A stretch of 28,370 bases of DNA from a virus. The stretch covers positions 1 through 28,370 of IMG/VR virus record IMGVR_UViG_3300012920_009192; one strand, written 5' to 3'. Below are positions 10,101 to 16,706 of this stretch, one piece after another. A program made the position numbers and the translations under genes. Each line of letters opens with the position of its first letter. The first letter of the stretch is position 1. Below the pieces are notes generated by a model, which was not told the origin of the DNA, ran no database searches, and saw only the letters and a program-made list of their open reading frames with translations.

Positions 10101-12415
10101 ACAAGCACTTCATACCACTAAGAGGTTGGGAAGAGGTTTCTGCTTACTACGAGCACTCCAACATGGATGTTAAGAACCTTTTAAACCAAACAATGCCCGC
10201 CATCAGCAGGGGCATGAACACCATGAAGCACAAAATGAGAGCTTCATCGGGTTTACAGGAAGGAACAATGGTTTCCAACCACCTCGCATATGCGTTCGCT
10301 CTAGCGCGACAAGGTATAGTGGAGTCTGAGAAAAACGAGGTCATGCGTTCTTTCTTTGATCTAGTGGCAACTGCACACAAAGACCCTGCCCTCAAAGGCA
10401 TGGCTAAAAATTGGTTCAGCTACACCAAAGGTCTTATGATTACAACTGTCGGAAAAGACGGCAGACCTAGAAAGCAACTAGACCCCCGTTGGAAAGATGA
10501 TCCTAATGTGATCGGCATGAAAATAAACGGTCAAACCGTAGCCATGCGATTACAGGGCGATCGCCTAGACGGAACTAGTTCCGTAGCGCGCGCTCTCAAA
10601 AATTTGGGTGCAGAAAAAACGGGAGCTTTTGTAAGAACCGTAAAGTTTACCACCCGTTGGATGGCTGCGCTACGCACTACACTATCACCCGCATTCACCC
10701 CCGTTAACTTTGTTCGGGATTGGGGCATGGGCTTTTACTCTATTAAAGGGTTGGAAACTGACTTTAAGGAACAAATCGAAAGAGGCGAAATCACTGAACA
10801 AGAGGTGGACGATATAAAGTCAGAAGCTCTTAAAAACCTGTATAATCCGAACATATTGAGGAAGGCTTTCCAAGGAGCGGTACACCACTCTACAGGCGGT
10901 AGGGGCATGGACGTCACCCAAGGCATACAGAAGCTAATAGGCAAAAAATTCACTCCTTCAGCAGAAACTCTCAAATGGTCTGCAATCTTTAAAGACTTTT
11001 CAGACAACGGCGGTAGGATACAGCATTTTGGATTTTCATCGGTACAGAAAACTGCAAGCTCTTTTGGGGCTTCCGTGCGAGAGCTAGACCCTAACGATCC
11101 TCAGAAAATCAAGTCTTTCATAAAAGGCGCGTATGATTTTATGGACACTTCAAGTGGCGCGATTGAAAATTTAATCAGAGTCACGACTTATGACGCTCTC
11201 GTGAGAAAGGGTATCAGTAAGCAAAAAGCTGCGAACATGGCTTTGAACTTGACCACCAACTTTACACGAAAGGGGGAGTGGACTACTGCGCTAAACGGTA
11301 TGTACTTGTTCTTCAACGCGGGCGTGCAGGGCAGTTACAAGGTTTTGAGCACCGCGTACCGCGCACCAAAAGCTAGAAAGTTCTTAGGAGGAGCAGTGTT
11401 GCTAGGCTTTATGAACTCTTTCATAAACCGCATACTGTCAGACGAAGACGAGGAGTTGGAAGCTTCATCGTGGGACAGAGTCAGCCCGTACAGTAAAACC
11501 CATAATCTACACTTTTTCTTACCCTCTTTCGGTGAGAAGCACGCAAAAATACCTACACCTTACGGAATAAACGTATTCACATCTGCGGGCACTCTTTTAG
11601 AAAACGTTGTTTTCGGCGACATGAAAGTTGGCGACGCAGCGATGACGTGGGGCTCTACTGCGCTAGAAAGCTTTAGTCCGATAGGCGGATCTTCTATGGC
11701 ATCAGCCTTGACGCCCACCGTGCTTCAACCCATCACGGACTTGGGCATGAATATGGATTACAAAGGTGCGCCCATTTACAAAGAAGATCATTTTAACAAA
11801 TCCACTCCCGACTCGTCACTACATTGGTCTAGCACTTCGGAACTGTCCAAAAGCATAGCCCAAGGATTGAATAAACTCACGGGAGGAGACTTGGAAAGGG
11901 CGGGAGGCATAGACATCTCTCCCGACACCATTGATTATATGGCTAATCATATTTTCGGCGGTTTGGGAGGCTTCTTAACCCGTTCTGCGGATTTCGGAGC
12001 TAAGATCGTTAGCGATGAGAAAGAAGCGCCTAGCCTTAACGATATTCCCATTGTACGTAGATTTTTAGGCGACGAGACGGCTTATTACGATACGGAAAAG
12101 TTCTACAAGCTTATAAACATGACCACAAACTCACAGGCACGCATAGATCGCTACCGCAAGGAAGCCTCGTCGCCCGAAGAGCTTAGAGCCGTCTTACTGT
12201 ATGAAACTCCGCGAGCCAAGTTACATAAATCGTATACTCGAAACATACAGCCAAAAATTGCAAAAATTCGTAAAGACATAGAAGCAATCAGATCAAACAA
12301 AAACATGACAGGTCAGCAGAAGCACGATCAGACGGAACTTTTGAAGAGACGACGCAAAGTGATTATGAACCAACATCTAAAACAAGCAAAACGCTTGGGA
12401 ATAGACGATTATTGA
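1118..12415 (+). CDS. Giant 3765-residue polyvalent-type phage protein with metallopeptidase, GNAT-like, HDFFGH and LPD38-like regions
   Basis: One uninterrupted frame of 3765 codons. Domains seen by eye: an acidic, coiled-coil-prone N-terminus (1-200); an Ala/Gly-rich hydrophobic stretch (about 480-680); a zincin-type HEVGH at 927-931 with a possible third ligand E1012; a Lys/Pro/Thr-rich linker (about 1130-1200); a GNAT-like block (about 1455-1565, RRKGAAGKELDRIL then WYASKGF); a domain with HDFFGH at 1857-1862 followed by GEENAWDAH and RGQNSWVN; a possible HhH-GPD glycosylase-like region (about 2225-2590, with IDTHA near 2479 and GGYHIYLEAYRRAA near 2518); and a C-terminal third resembling LPD38 of polyvalent proteins (FVRDWGMG near 3198, NAGVQGSYK near 3400, SWDRVSPYSKTHNL near 3451). 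Linker motifs of DD-T-L-x-A-R type start at 1578, 1691, 1968, 2157, 2599 and 2658. Phage polyvalent proteins are thought to be packaged and injected; applying that here is inference. It lies just upstream of the portal operon. Confidence 0.85.
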   Translation: MDVTSNIDLLDDEEEEKKSPLDTQTVPPSLSNVFSSRQELDTAISNFVPDSYYKDARDRVSKTRELLKSSEDRMKPLLQEMGTFRDELNDTANDIPKENRVPFWADLEIEDADNYINEINNEFQNFEDTKDDNGFLIFGGQGAERSARALPLRGKWDGIVSKYSNAKADNEIIRQQHEEATAYRDEFTKRYLTMSDPQRRALQDLWEAQNPDVDETTKARARSRVSSTAGYDPYAGSTLDILGYASKAAQTRRSIHSQSNYQAELQREYDLAREAEKRGLRFTKNGYFAGYPMNVSEDEAKILSTHKNNPDKAIADFGEDAVDKARFSEVFNATVLDYRTAHNNVMMAESSGDAKKLEKAEAEFALAKITMREALIKGNDMQMLGELVGRMQSKQEYGLMSNLMAEIGKEAQTDSQASAFENGAKMGLLQTMQSWSALAQDIGLTSDKDHVAKQAEYAAQMRIAPTPLRLGDIQSAGTAMDFATEMVATMGTQYGASLPAGLAAGYGTKKMTQFGVNALEKLSKSSVLKRVPLLRGALQFSNELLKTKAGKRLLGAMPVFTGGAATSYVANYGGAYMEAAQAVKTETDPEGIDLMNQEAHLRLLHNPEAVAQVKRGARGKAGAISAIEGLTFFAGGLTSQAMLKMGAKGTVIPTIARGVVDGGMGSASEVAGLYAMHQTMGMEQPFLSFEKNAKGEYEFGGYLAENMEEVIMEAIGGPIVDVYQTGLSKAFTYTGKKYNEAQGAIKDTLADKNFNKQLESMAQEVLDAEAGEESSHRGSVIAEDAVTETEYGSTGTIDMGQGKKYTTHTAKDDESLIGLLTDRLGEGALGKRETKFLDSLFTALQEAGGAEVKENWRNMRIVFRNDYAETTPKGEAQPPMQYSQNANTLFINTDAKSNYGSVTNKQVDVETGKVRDERSSLLANIVHEVGHFSERYMVGDARVKEMFEKIDGNFKSKSDGKNQGMFMAFLEYNTEAKKRALAGSPDAWAKERDAFYAQYESDDNFARVAKSEWWAMQFSRVAQKRTEGMDKGIVGMIKNLYKALRKPYRDMMGNAKLSNAEVDAELSEMFGFRPETSPTNTVNESGETEAPDPQKLAENAADLASPTVEPVKEEQTDAEPDAFDQDQELAIPEPKKKKKAKDPVSTEPTTAEVPKSTEPPKKTKTPAKKTPKKAKRKPTPEEQLARQTKTKKTAALKRIVTAAKSTPEQVDAALREARDRVRNDPNSNAQKVLDAYNAKTEREKKRQEKLDQIKRNEEYATMAYQDPKKALGKNSKGSPLLEDNAYFNINKKGEVIGIQDPKTGTWVGIEPASKRGRKTKPSEQMQLDLLDARAARNEKITKVNKNLRAKQAELVKAMDVAFEKNNNKPNDETRALFGEYQKVTDRLKKVSPYAFGAKRVMKKTERIQRYRAKTGKVPILDGEGQDNTPDSKQLAKALGGSQQIQSGMETGHNYTTKSGVEVTFNDNANPMYFNADTKDEVQLGGDVELNFIGVPEQKNRRKGAAGKELDRILAKADERDMSIQLLIDPYSTGMAEGGMTARQLRKWYASKGFIFQGSNPNGYRPRVSEDPPKLVTTDDTLDARDTITSSDDSKAVRQVFSEKQSARIDTLAGKLLPFELRRKLAEAPIAKTEAEVLGKEVWDSYRQAAEAQIRDTTFKQKVLTEIVKRKQPNASPHQRARKVMEIVEDSDDTLNARGTVKGAFYSRRVPKIKEIMVKASSNPQPPVNRKIVKVDVENSQRIADLFDAGVNAPNDPKVREAYVAMARETEKQYEVMVEAGYKVEMYPDDGEPYKSSPEMLDDVIDNKHMWIFGTESGYGEEGITEAQRAVDPLLAKTKYKDVNGKTMLVNDLFRAVHDFFGHGERSNSFGALGEENAWDAHSQMFSPLARRAMTTETRGQNSWVNFGKHIRRKDGTMPKKGDPDYKPLADRPFAEQKSFLLPDDVVFQQWKDEQAEVDDGLGFIELEDDTLDARGTFQRYEDPKDKKPKAKKPKVKKLKLTLKDKYDIDKYEFEIKETKFDKNHIDRGWFMLDGRFMNIGENYHTDALVRLAKANLDHPHIQHMLEYKIENMDFDYGKPDDAALERQAIEQLSYDEAMLAGMIRVEIQGKRIFLEGRGTLPPNEVRVAVELAAIERNKEVYWESYGTRAPAKKLFPDDSWDVLGARPTNWVSKVSDEHDALRVGTAKLGSTRKPIPTTANDNLTKERVPRKVFEKQMQQLNDLKHLPASIRRLRNPDKKYEAVVEFFKDNLLALHDKFDQRDRSRATHWYDGARTLAENISKKFTSTKEEQAAGVIAALSPQNDWFQNVAQGEQLVAVWNNDKNTPITETLVRDTLESMVRRTTLSTSVTKGKTKEEKDALLALAKEGRREILESVLNTTIGKIQDPKQQAWAARLMAETRFGRNYQNLNPEGLSIGMAINDGGDLSNHAWGGAGDIAKALSALKDGSLENITEMLGNKHKVRSFFNNIIAPNSPFGDVTIDTHAVAAAHLLPMAASSLAVSQNFGTNMAGSPAQGINGGYHIYLEAYRRAARERDIQPRQMQSITWEAVRLLYPKEEKGSKLAQMQNVWNNNEDVTATRAELLSQEIGRPIWSLDGQSDVLGARAPSVLREKVGQKANVGTSPRDRQRQASRRGSRINGIELDPREDPTGFNRRIFDDTLGARGLYATTPDKFFANARATLSASQQVFLDDSLSIVERLKQTVEIFGDPLRRKVQDKMLPVRRLIDVLEEAKGGTFKDDLQTYVKHENYHGRTGAALTNHSEDFELPIAQSVVDNQINVEVLDDVMHLRHAQERNAVNREQNKVVTVSYRRAGRLVTKSFKGYGADAKARAFSTGFKVSWVNTFADGTTETKTKEFAEQAKAEAFAKKKLKRSQKPNWPRQGNVKLVKGRLTGRTISSKSTVEAGSGYTDDTAKFALALNKKAIEQLHKKGEINDDQLERITRMIDEVKKNPNGLKAYMDTANIVDKMNRASLERQYKSGLIAKKDFDRIRKAYKHFIPLRGWEEVSAYYEHSNMDVKNLLNQTMPAISRGMNTMKHKMRASSGLQEGTMVSNHLAYAFALARQGIVESEKNEVMRSFFDLVATAHKDPALKGMAKNWFSYTKGLMITTVGKDGRPRKQLDPRWKDDPNVIGMKINGQTVAMRLQGDRLDGTSSVARALKNLGAEKTGAFVRTVKFTTRWMAALRTTLSPAFTPVNFVRDWGMGFYSIKGLETDFKEQIERGEITEQEVDDIKSEALKNLYNPNILRKAFQGAVHHSTGGRGMDVTQGIQKLIGKKFTPSAETLKWSAIFKDFSDNGGRIQHFGFSSVQKTASSFGASVRELDPNDPQKIKSFIKGAYDFMDTSSGAIENLIRVTTYDALVRKGISKQKAANMALNLTTNFTRKGEWTTALNGMYLFFNAGVQGSYKVLSTAYRAPKARKFLGGAVLLGFMNSFINRILSDEDEELEASSWDRVSPYSKTHNLHFFLPSFGEKHAKIPTPYGINVFTSAGTLLENVVFGDMKVGDAAMTWGSTALESFSPIGGSSMASALTPTVLQPITDLGMNMDYKGAPIYKEDHFNKSTPDSSLHWSSTSELSKSIAQGLNKLTGGDLERAGGIDISPDTIDYMANHIFGGLGGFLTRSADFGAKIVSDEKEAPSLNDIPIVRRFLGDETAYYDTEKFYKLINMTTNSQARIDRYRKEASSPEELRAVLLYETPRAKLHKSYTRNIQPKIAKIRKDIEAIRSNKNMTGQQKHDQTELLKRRRKVIMNQHLKQAKRLGIDDY
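8835..9047 (+). CDS. Possible overprinted 70-residue protein inside the giant gene (+1 frame)
   Basis: Within the giant gene, the +1 frame holds an ORF starting at ATG 8835 or ATG 8841 (M-K-M-S-Q-Q-Q) and ending at TAG 9045-9047. Its sequence looks like a folded helical protein (for example DRAMSLEHELRPYYEKRLG followed by KKLTLEQVHAID). The giant frame over 8936-9050 is an unusual Arg/Ser/Gln-rich stretch that looks more like out-of-frame translation. However, the giant frame carries the recurring DVLGAR linker at about 8915-8932, so that frame is also real. The start has only a weak purine run (GGAAT) upstream. Two explanations are open: a true overprinted gene, or a chance open frame opposite a disordered linker. 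I cannot separate them without homologues. Confidence 0.25.
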   Translation: MKMSQQQEPNSSVKKLVDQYGVSMDRAMSLEHELRPYYEKRLGKKLTLEQVHAIDSDKPLDGDQESTELS

Positions 12416-12624
12416 TGGAGATTCCGTATCAAGATCAGCGAGAGCAGTTTGAAAAAACTTTCGCCCTGTTTTTAGACAATATTTACGAAGAGTTTGATCT
12501 AATAGACGACGACATTGCGCTAGTGTGTATAGATGTTTTGAAAAAGCGACTAACTACGACCGTAGATTTTGAAGCAGATTTTGAAATTGAAGACGACGAA
12601 GACGACGAAGACGACTACGAATAA
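12415..12624 (+). CDS. Small acidic hypothetical protein
   Basis: A 69-residue protein starting at ATG 12415, which shares one base with the TGA of the giant gene (TGATG), a usual arrangement for translational coupling. A TTG at 12412 would add one residue and is less likely. The N-terminal part is probably helical (QREQFEKTFALFLDNIYEEF). The C-terminus is a run of Asp and Glu ending in DDEDDEDDYE, giving a very acidic protein. It lies between the giant gene and the portal gene. Strongly acidic small proteins in head operons can act as chaperones or charge partners for DNA-binding virion proteins, but nothing in this sequence proves that. I do not recognise the family. Confidence 0.7.
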   Translation: MEIPYQDQREQFEKTFALFLDNIYEEFDLIDDDIALVCIDVLKKRLTTTVDFEADFEIEDDEDDEDDYE

Positions 12625-12640
12625 TGCAACCTGTTGTAGC
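12622..12640 (+). promoter_or_regulatory. Copy of the intergenic motif TAATRCAACnnnTTG, upstream of portal
   Basis: TAATGCAACCTGTTG starts on the TAA stop of the small acidic gene and includes a perfect small dyad (CAAC-CT-GTTG). It is the most diverged of four similar sites (also at 16887, 17889 and 20534). The 45-base gap before the portal start is otherwise T-rich and has no Shine-Dalgarno sequence. It may be a phage promoter or processing site; the function is inferred only from recurrence. Confidence 0.35.
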
Positions 12641-12669
12641 GCACCTCCTTTACGTCTATTTTTTTACCA

Positions 12670-14676
12670 ATGAACACTACAAGCCTTGTATTAAATGAAA
12701 AACAAGAGGCAAAACTCTTAGAATATGTAGAAAAGAGGTTAGCTTCTTTGGAAGATGACAACAGGGATCGCATATTAAATGACGAGCACTCTTGGCAAGT
12801 GTATCACAATGAGCGCGCAGACAGGGAACAGCCCGACAGTATTTTTGAAAAATCAAATGTTTCCGTTCCCTTGACCACATTGGTAGTGGATCACTTCGTG
12901 ACTCGTGCGGAAGATGACATAACGGGACAGACGCCTTACGTAAAGTTTGATGCGCAAGGGTCTTCCGACATGAAGCAGGCACAGGATTTTGACCGATACT
13001 TCAATTGGAAACTTGAGACAAAAGGTAAAAACCGTCGCCTGTTGGAAGATGCGTATTTACAGGCTTTTGTTCAGCGCGCAGCGATTCTCAAAGCTACGTA
13101 CAAGGCAGACATTGCACAGTACACGGATCGCGAAGCACGAGTCTTGTACGCCATAGGCTCTTCTGAACCCATTGTTTTAGAAAGTATCGGATTAATAATT
13201 GAGGGTGAGGCGGAGTTCGTTCAAATAATGAACCCCGCAACACAGATGCCCCAAATGGTTTTACAAAACGACCCTAGTTTCGTTTTTGACCCCATGCAAC
13301 ACGAGTTCCGCGAGTATACCAAAGGTATCGATATGCAGACAGTGCGCTATAAAGGGCCTAAGACAGCTTTAGTAGATTATGACCGCTTTTTAGCACCAAA
13401 TGACGTAGTGTCGTTAGAAGACGCGGACTTTCTAGCAGAAAAATACGACAAACCTTTGGCATGGGTGGAATCAATGTTCTTGCAACGCGATTTTTATTCG
13501 TATGACGACTACAAGAACATGGTCAAAGACAAGACCACGGCAGAACCAAAGACCGATGGGTATCGAGAACGTGAAAACAGAGAAAACTTAGGCTTCGATC
13601 GAGACGATCCAAAACTAGAAATCATCGAGTGTTGGATCAAAAGAGACGTTCTAGGCACAGGAGTTCCTCAAGAATTCTGTTTCTTTTACGACCCTCTCTG
13701 CAAGAAAGCCATCTACTACGAGTATGTGCAAAAGATAACCCCCGACAAAGCTATTCCATACTCCATAGTGAGCATAAACAGGGACAGAAACAGGTGGTGG
13801 GGCCCGTCTCTCCCCGAACGCATATCAACTTTTCAAGAGTTTATAGACAAACAGTTCAACTCGCAGGCTTTCCGCAATGAAATAAGCGCCAATCCTGTGC
13901 TAGGAGCTAACCCACAAGCGCTAGAAGAAGAACCCGATGATGTAGAGATTCATGCAGGCAAAGTGTTTACTTTGAAAGATCAGTACAAAATGCAGGACTT
14001 TCTCTCCGCCATTGAGATACCCAATCAAGACAACAAGACGCAGAACTTGATCGACTTTGTTTTCAGCGTAGTTCAGTTATGGTTAGGCGTGAGCAATCTA
14101 GCGCAGGGCGATATGCAAGTGCTACAACCCGCCACTACAGCCACAGGCGTCGAGGCTACTTTGAGAGAAGCTTCCAAGATCGGCAGACGGTGGTTGCGTA
14201 GGATCGTAGAGCAGTTTGAAGAGCATCTTACCAAGTTAGTCGCCATAGAGTGCGCTACTTTGGATCAGAAAGAAGTTTTTGAATACATGGAAGGAGATGT
14301 GAGAACGTTTGCGGAGATGAATCCCCGCGATCTTCAAAACCTTTCCACCAACGTCACAATAGAAGTTTCACAGGAACAGGGACAAAGGCAGATTGAAAGA
14401 GCCGACCTCGCACTCAAATCTATGGACAGATACTTTGCGTATCCACCCGAAATGCGCGCTTTTGTGAAGCCGATGATTCGCGAGATTATAAAAGCTTTGG
14501 GCTATGAGAACGCAGACGAGTATCTGCCCGACCAAGCACCCGATGTTCCTAGAGACGAGGAGGGAATGCCCAACGACAAGGCGTTACAAAATTCGGGAAT
14601 GTCTGATGCCGTTCGGGGGAAAGGTAACTCCAATCAACAAGGAGCAAATCAGTACACGGAAGGAAGGGGAGCGTAA
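12670..14676 (+). CDS. Portal protein
   Basis: A 668-residue protein of the size and pattern of podovirus-type portals, the dodecameric ring at the capsid vertex through which DNA is packaged and ejected. Recognisable portal features include the central block NRDRNRWWGPSLPERI (about residues 370-388), followed by a long helical EFIDKQFNSQAFRNE stretch, and a TTATGVEATLREASK block (about 487-500) leading into the C-terminal crown helices (RRWLRRIVEQFEEHLTKL). The last 45 residues are a low-complexity tail rich in Asn, Gln, Gly and Asp. The ATG at 12670 follows a T-rich leader with no clear Shine-Dalgarno site. The stop overlaps the next start (TAATG at 14674-14678). The scaffold and capsid genes downstream fit a head operon. 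I am confident of the function, less so of the exact portal subfamily. Confidence 0.9.
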   Translation: MNTTSLVLNEKQEAKLLEYVEKRLASLEDDNRDRILNDEHSWQVYHNERADREQPDSIFEKSNVSVPLTTLVVDHFVTRAEDDITGQTPYVKFDAQGSSDMKQAQDFDRYFNWKLETKGKNRRLLEDAYLQAFVQRAAILKATYKADIAQYTDREARVLYAIGSSEPIVLESIGLIIEGEAEFVQIMNPATQMPQMVLQNDPSFVFDPMQHEFREYTKGIDMQTVRYKGPKTALVDYDRFLAPNDVVSLEDADFLAEKYDKPLAWVESMFLQRDFYSYDDYKNMVKDKTTAEPKTDGYRERENRENLGFDRDDPKLEIIECWIKRDVLGTGVPQEFCFFYDPLCKKAIYYEYVQKITPDKAIPYSIVSINRDRNRWWGPSLPERISTFQEFIDKQFNSQAFRNEISANPVLGANPQALEEEPDDVEIHAGKVFTLKDQYKMQDFLSAIEIPNQDNKTQNLIDFVFSVVQLWLGVSNLAQGDMQVLQPATTATGVEATLREASKIGRRWLRRIVEQFEEHLTKLVAIECATLDQKEVFEYMEGDVRTFAEMNPRDLQNLSTNVTIEVSQEQGQRQIERADLALKSMDRYFAYPPEMRAFVKPMIREIIKALGYENADEYLPDQAPDVPRDEEGMPNDKALQNSGMSDAVRGKGNSNQQGANQYTEGRGA

Positions 14677-14969
14677 TGGCTACGGGAAATCATCCAAAAG
14701 GCGCAGCTTGGACACGGAAGGCGGGCAAGAACCCAAAAGGCGGTTTGAACGCCAAGGGTCGCGCGTCATACAATAAAGGCAGAACCAAAACAGGTAAGAA
14801 GCGAAATCTAAAACCTCCTGCCCCGAACCCCAAAACCAAGAAAGACAAGGGGCGTCGAAAAAGTTTTTGCGCTAGAATGAGCGGTATGAAGAAAAAGCTC
14901 ACTAGTAAAAAGACGGCAAACGACCCCGATAGCCGTATTAACAAATCATTAAGAGCTTGGAATTGTTAG
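14676..14969 (+). CDS. DUF6321-type small basic protein
   Basis: A 97-residue, very Lys- and Arg-rich protein. The pattern KAGKNPKGGLNAKGR, then PAPNPKTKKDKGRRKSFCAR, then KTANDPDSRINKSLRAW is characteristic of the DUF6321 family, which is common in tailed phages and often sits near portal or terminase genes. Its molecular function is unknown; the charge suggests nucleic-acid binding or packing inside the head. Translation is probably coupled to the portal gene because the ATG overlaps the portal TAA, and a purine-rich GGAAGGGGAG stretch lies just upstream as a good ribosome binding site. The gene abuts the following gene with no gap. Confidence 0.8.
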   Translation: MATGNHPKGAAWTRKAGKNPKGGLNAKGRASYNKGRTKTGKKRNLKPPAPNPKTKKDKGRRKSFCARMSGMKKKLTSKKTANDPDSRINKSLRAWNC

Positions 14970-15257
14970 ATGATATCCATAAACGACACAGACAAACGCA
15001 TACAAGTGCTTCAAATGGTCGAGAGCGAAGCTTTCGAGATGTTAGCACGAGCCCATGACGAAAATGTAGAAAAAATCATGTTGCGTATGATGGATTCTAA
15101 AACAACCGATCACGACACCATTGTTTTGAAAGGCGTTTTAAATGAAGTTAAACGACTAGACCCACGAGTTTTAGCCCACACTTTAGTTTCAAAAATAGAG
15201 GGACGCATGAAAAAAGAAGGGTTGGGCGTAGTAATTTTAAAAAACAAAAACAATTGA
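14970..15257 (+). CDS. Small hypothetical protein
   Basis: A 95-residue protein whose ATG directly follows the TAG of the DUF6321 gene. The sequence is mainly helical (VLQMVESEAFEMLARAHDENVEKIMLRMM) with a basic C-terminus ending in KNKNN. No signal peptide, membrane segment or recognised catalytic motif is present. It is in a tight run of genes from the portal to the fibre-like genes and ends three bases before the next start, so it is very likely expressed with them. I do not recognise the family and assign no function. Confidence 0.7.
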   Translation: MISINDTDKRIQVLQMVESEAFEMLARAHDENVEKIMLRMMDSKTTDHDTIVLKGVLNEVKRLDPRVLAHTLVSKIEGRMKKEGLGVVILKNKNN

Positions 15258-15260
15258 TCG

Positions 15261-16118
15261 ATGAGAACCGTAAAAATAGAAGATTTACCATTAACCACGA
15301 ATGTCGCCCCTACTGATGAGATACTTGTAATACAAAACGGAGAGGTTAAGCGTGCGCTAGTTTCCACTATCACGCAACTTGATGTTTCTTCGCCTAGCTC
15401 CTCTAGTTTAAGCTCGCCTTCTAATTCGTCTAGCGCATCATCATCTTCATCAGCTTACTCAACATCATTTTCATCTGCGAGCTCGTCGCCTTCGTCGTCA
15501 TCTCTATCGGACTCTTCGTCGGCTTCCTCTTCATCGAGCGGAAGTAGTTCTCCATCATCTTCATCGAGCCCTAGTAGTAGCGGATCATCTTCAGCGAGCC
15601 CTAGTGGATCATCTTCAGCGAGCCCTAGTGGGTCAGCTTCAGCGATGAGCACTAGCGGATCAGCCTCCTCAACTTCAGAGTCCATATGGAACGGAATACT
15701 TCTCAATGAAGACCTAGACGATTTGGACAGTGATGGCGTGCCCGACAATTGGACAGTCGAAGGCGGTACTTTGGACGCCTATGAAATGGGTAATGGCAAC
15801 GTGAAGGGCGACAATGGCGACGTTACCATAAAAGCAGTTTTACAACCGTCAGTGGGACTCACTTCGGGCACATATACGGTCACAGCTACTCGCGTTGACA
15901 GCGGTTCGGGAGGCGTTCAACTACGGACTAACGCACCCGTTACGTGGTCGGGAGCGACCAATCAAAACGGGCACACACAAGATTTCGCATGGTCGCCCGC
16001 CATAAACCAAATTAGTTCCTTTACTTTCACGGTAGGCATTACTCCTATTACCGAACTAACTGTGAACACGGGCAACGGTGGGCATATAATCTCATCCATA
16101 ACCATAGTAGAAGATTGA
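15261..16118 (+). CDS. Fibre-like virion protein: anchor, serine-rich linker, beta-sandwich-like C-terminal domain
   Basis: A 285-residue, three-part protein. Residues 1-40 (TVKIEDLPLTTNVAPTDEIL then VIQNGEVKR) resemble a short N-terminal module common on phage fibres and decoration proteins. Residues 42-141 are a ~100-residue linker made almost only of Ser with Pro, Ala and Gly, encoded by mixed Ser codons. From 142 on is a beta-rich domain that starts with the calcium-binding-type motif DLDSDGVPDNW and continues with alternating strands (TVTATRVDSGSGGVQLRT), like carbohydrate-binding beta-sandwiches. It probably displays a binding domain on the virion. That reading is inferred from architecture. 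It shares the serine-linker plan with the genes at 16933-17891 and 21544-28341. The stop overlaps the next gene's TTG start. Confidence 0.7.
   Translation: MRTVKIEDLPLTTNVAPTDEILVIQNGEVKRALVSTITQLDVSSPSSSSLSSPSNSSSASSSSSAYSTSFSSASSSPSSSSLSDSSSASSSSSGSSSPSSSSSPSSSGSSSASPSGSSSASPSGSASAMSTSGSASSTSESIWNGILLNEDLDDLDSDGVPDNWTVEGGTLDAYEMGNGNVKGDNGDVTIKAVLQPSVGLTSGTYTVTATRVDSGSGGVQLRTNAPVTWSGATNQNGHTQDFAWSPAINQISSFTFTVGITPITELTVNTGNGGHIISSITIVED
15582..15665 (+). repeat. 24-bp tandem repeat in the serine linker
   Basis: Two identical 24-bp units (15582-15605 and 15606-15629), each encoding G-S-S-S-A-S-P-S, followed by a degenerate third. Linker length here could change by slippage or recombination without breaking the frame. 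Confidence 0.85.
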
Positions 16119-16591
16119 GAAAAACTTTTCTAATGGAACTGTTAATATTGTTAACAATTACAATGTTGTTGATGTGCTCGTCATCGTGCAGTTTTAAACA
16201 GTTTTATCCCACGGGAGGAGCGATCGTCGGAGGCGGAGTCGGAAGCTTGGGCGGGCCTGCCACCGCTGCGGTAGGCGCGGGCGCGGGAGCACTAGTAGGC
16301 GAGATCGCAAAAGGTAACGAAGAAATAGAAGAAGCACGCGAAACAATAGAAGCCTTGACCACAGGAGATGTAGAAGCCCTCGTACAAAAAGGCATGGGAG
16401 AGCATAAAAATGCCTTTGAAGATTTCGTTTCTACAATACAACGTATTCTCTTAGGCGCAGGAGTGTGTTTATTGTTATATCTAGGTATCCCTCTAATCGT
16501 AGCGCAACGGTGCGCTAGAACAGAGGCTGCCAAAAGTTTAACAAGAGCACCATTTCCAACATCTCCACCACGACCCACCGACCGACCATGA
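16115..16591 (+). CDS. Membrane protein with N-terminal signal/anchor, Gly-rich zipper and C-terminal transmembrane helix
   Basis: 158 residues if read from the TTG at 16115, which overlaps the previous stop as TTGA. I prefer this start because it gives a positively charged n-region (MRKTF) before the hydrophobic core; the ATG at 16133 would give 152 residues without it. The core LLILLTITMLLMCSSSC could be a lipoprotein signal, but neither cysteine has a canonical lipobox. Residues about 32-65 are a Gly/Ala-rich stretch (GGAIVGGGVGSLGG) like a glycine zipper, followed by an acidic helix. About residues 109-131 (RILLGAGVCLLLYLGIPLIV) form a second membrane helix, then a Pro-rich tail. A role in lysis or membrane passage is possible from topology and its small membrane neighbour, but unproven. 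Confidence 0.65.
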   Translation: MRKTFLMELLILLTITMLLMCSSSCSFKQFYPTGGAIVGGGVGSLGGPATAAVGAGAGALVGEIAKGNEEIEEARETIEALTTGDVEALVQKGMGEHKNAFEDFVSTIQRILLGAGVCLLLYLGIPLIVAQRCARTEAAKSLTRAPFPTSPPRPTDRP

Positions 16592-16704
16592 GAAACTTCT
16601 TAATGCTAAAAGACGCATTCCACAGAATGCCTACAAACAAGCGCATTGCGATAATAGCCATAGCTTGCATCGTTTTTGCGGGAATCCTAAACTTAATATT
16701 CTAG
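16588..16704 (+). CDS. 38-residue single-helix membrane protein
   Basis: A short gene starting at ATG 16588, overlapping the previous stop as ATGA, and ending at TAG 16702-16704. The product has an amphipathic, basic N-terminus (MRNFLMLKDAFHRMPTNKR) and then one hydrophobic helix (IAIIAIACIVFAGILNLIF) that reaches the C-terminus. The coupled start and the well-formed N-in membrane topology support it as real despite its size. Small one-helix proteins in such positions include pinholin-like and spanin-partner proteins, but there is no diagnostic motif here. Together with the upstream membrane protein it forms a compact cassette of unknown role. Confidence 0.55.
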   Translation: MRNFLMLKDAFHRMPTNKRIAIIAIACIVFAGILNLIF

Positions 16705-16706
16705 CC

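Noticed and set aside
1118-12415. Whether the giant protein is an N4-type virion RNA polymerase
   Set aside because: The size and the N4-gp56-type capsid suggested it, but no single-subunit RNA polymerase motif was seen; the visible domains and LPD38-like C-terminus fit a polyvalent protein.
15455-15748. A - strand open frame rich in Asp, Glu and Leu opposite the serine linker
   Set aside because: It is the antisense of the Ser-rich coding repeat, which lacks stops on both strands by composition; no supporting start context.
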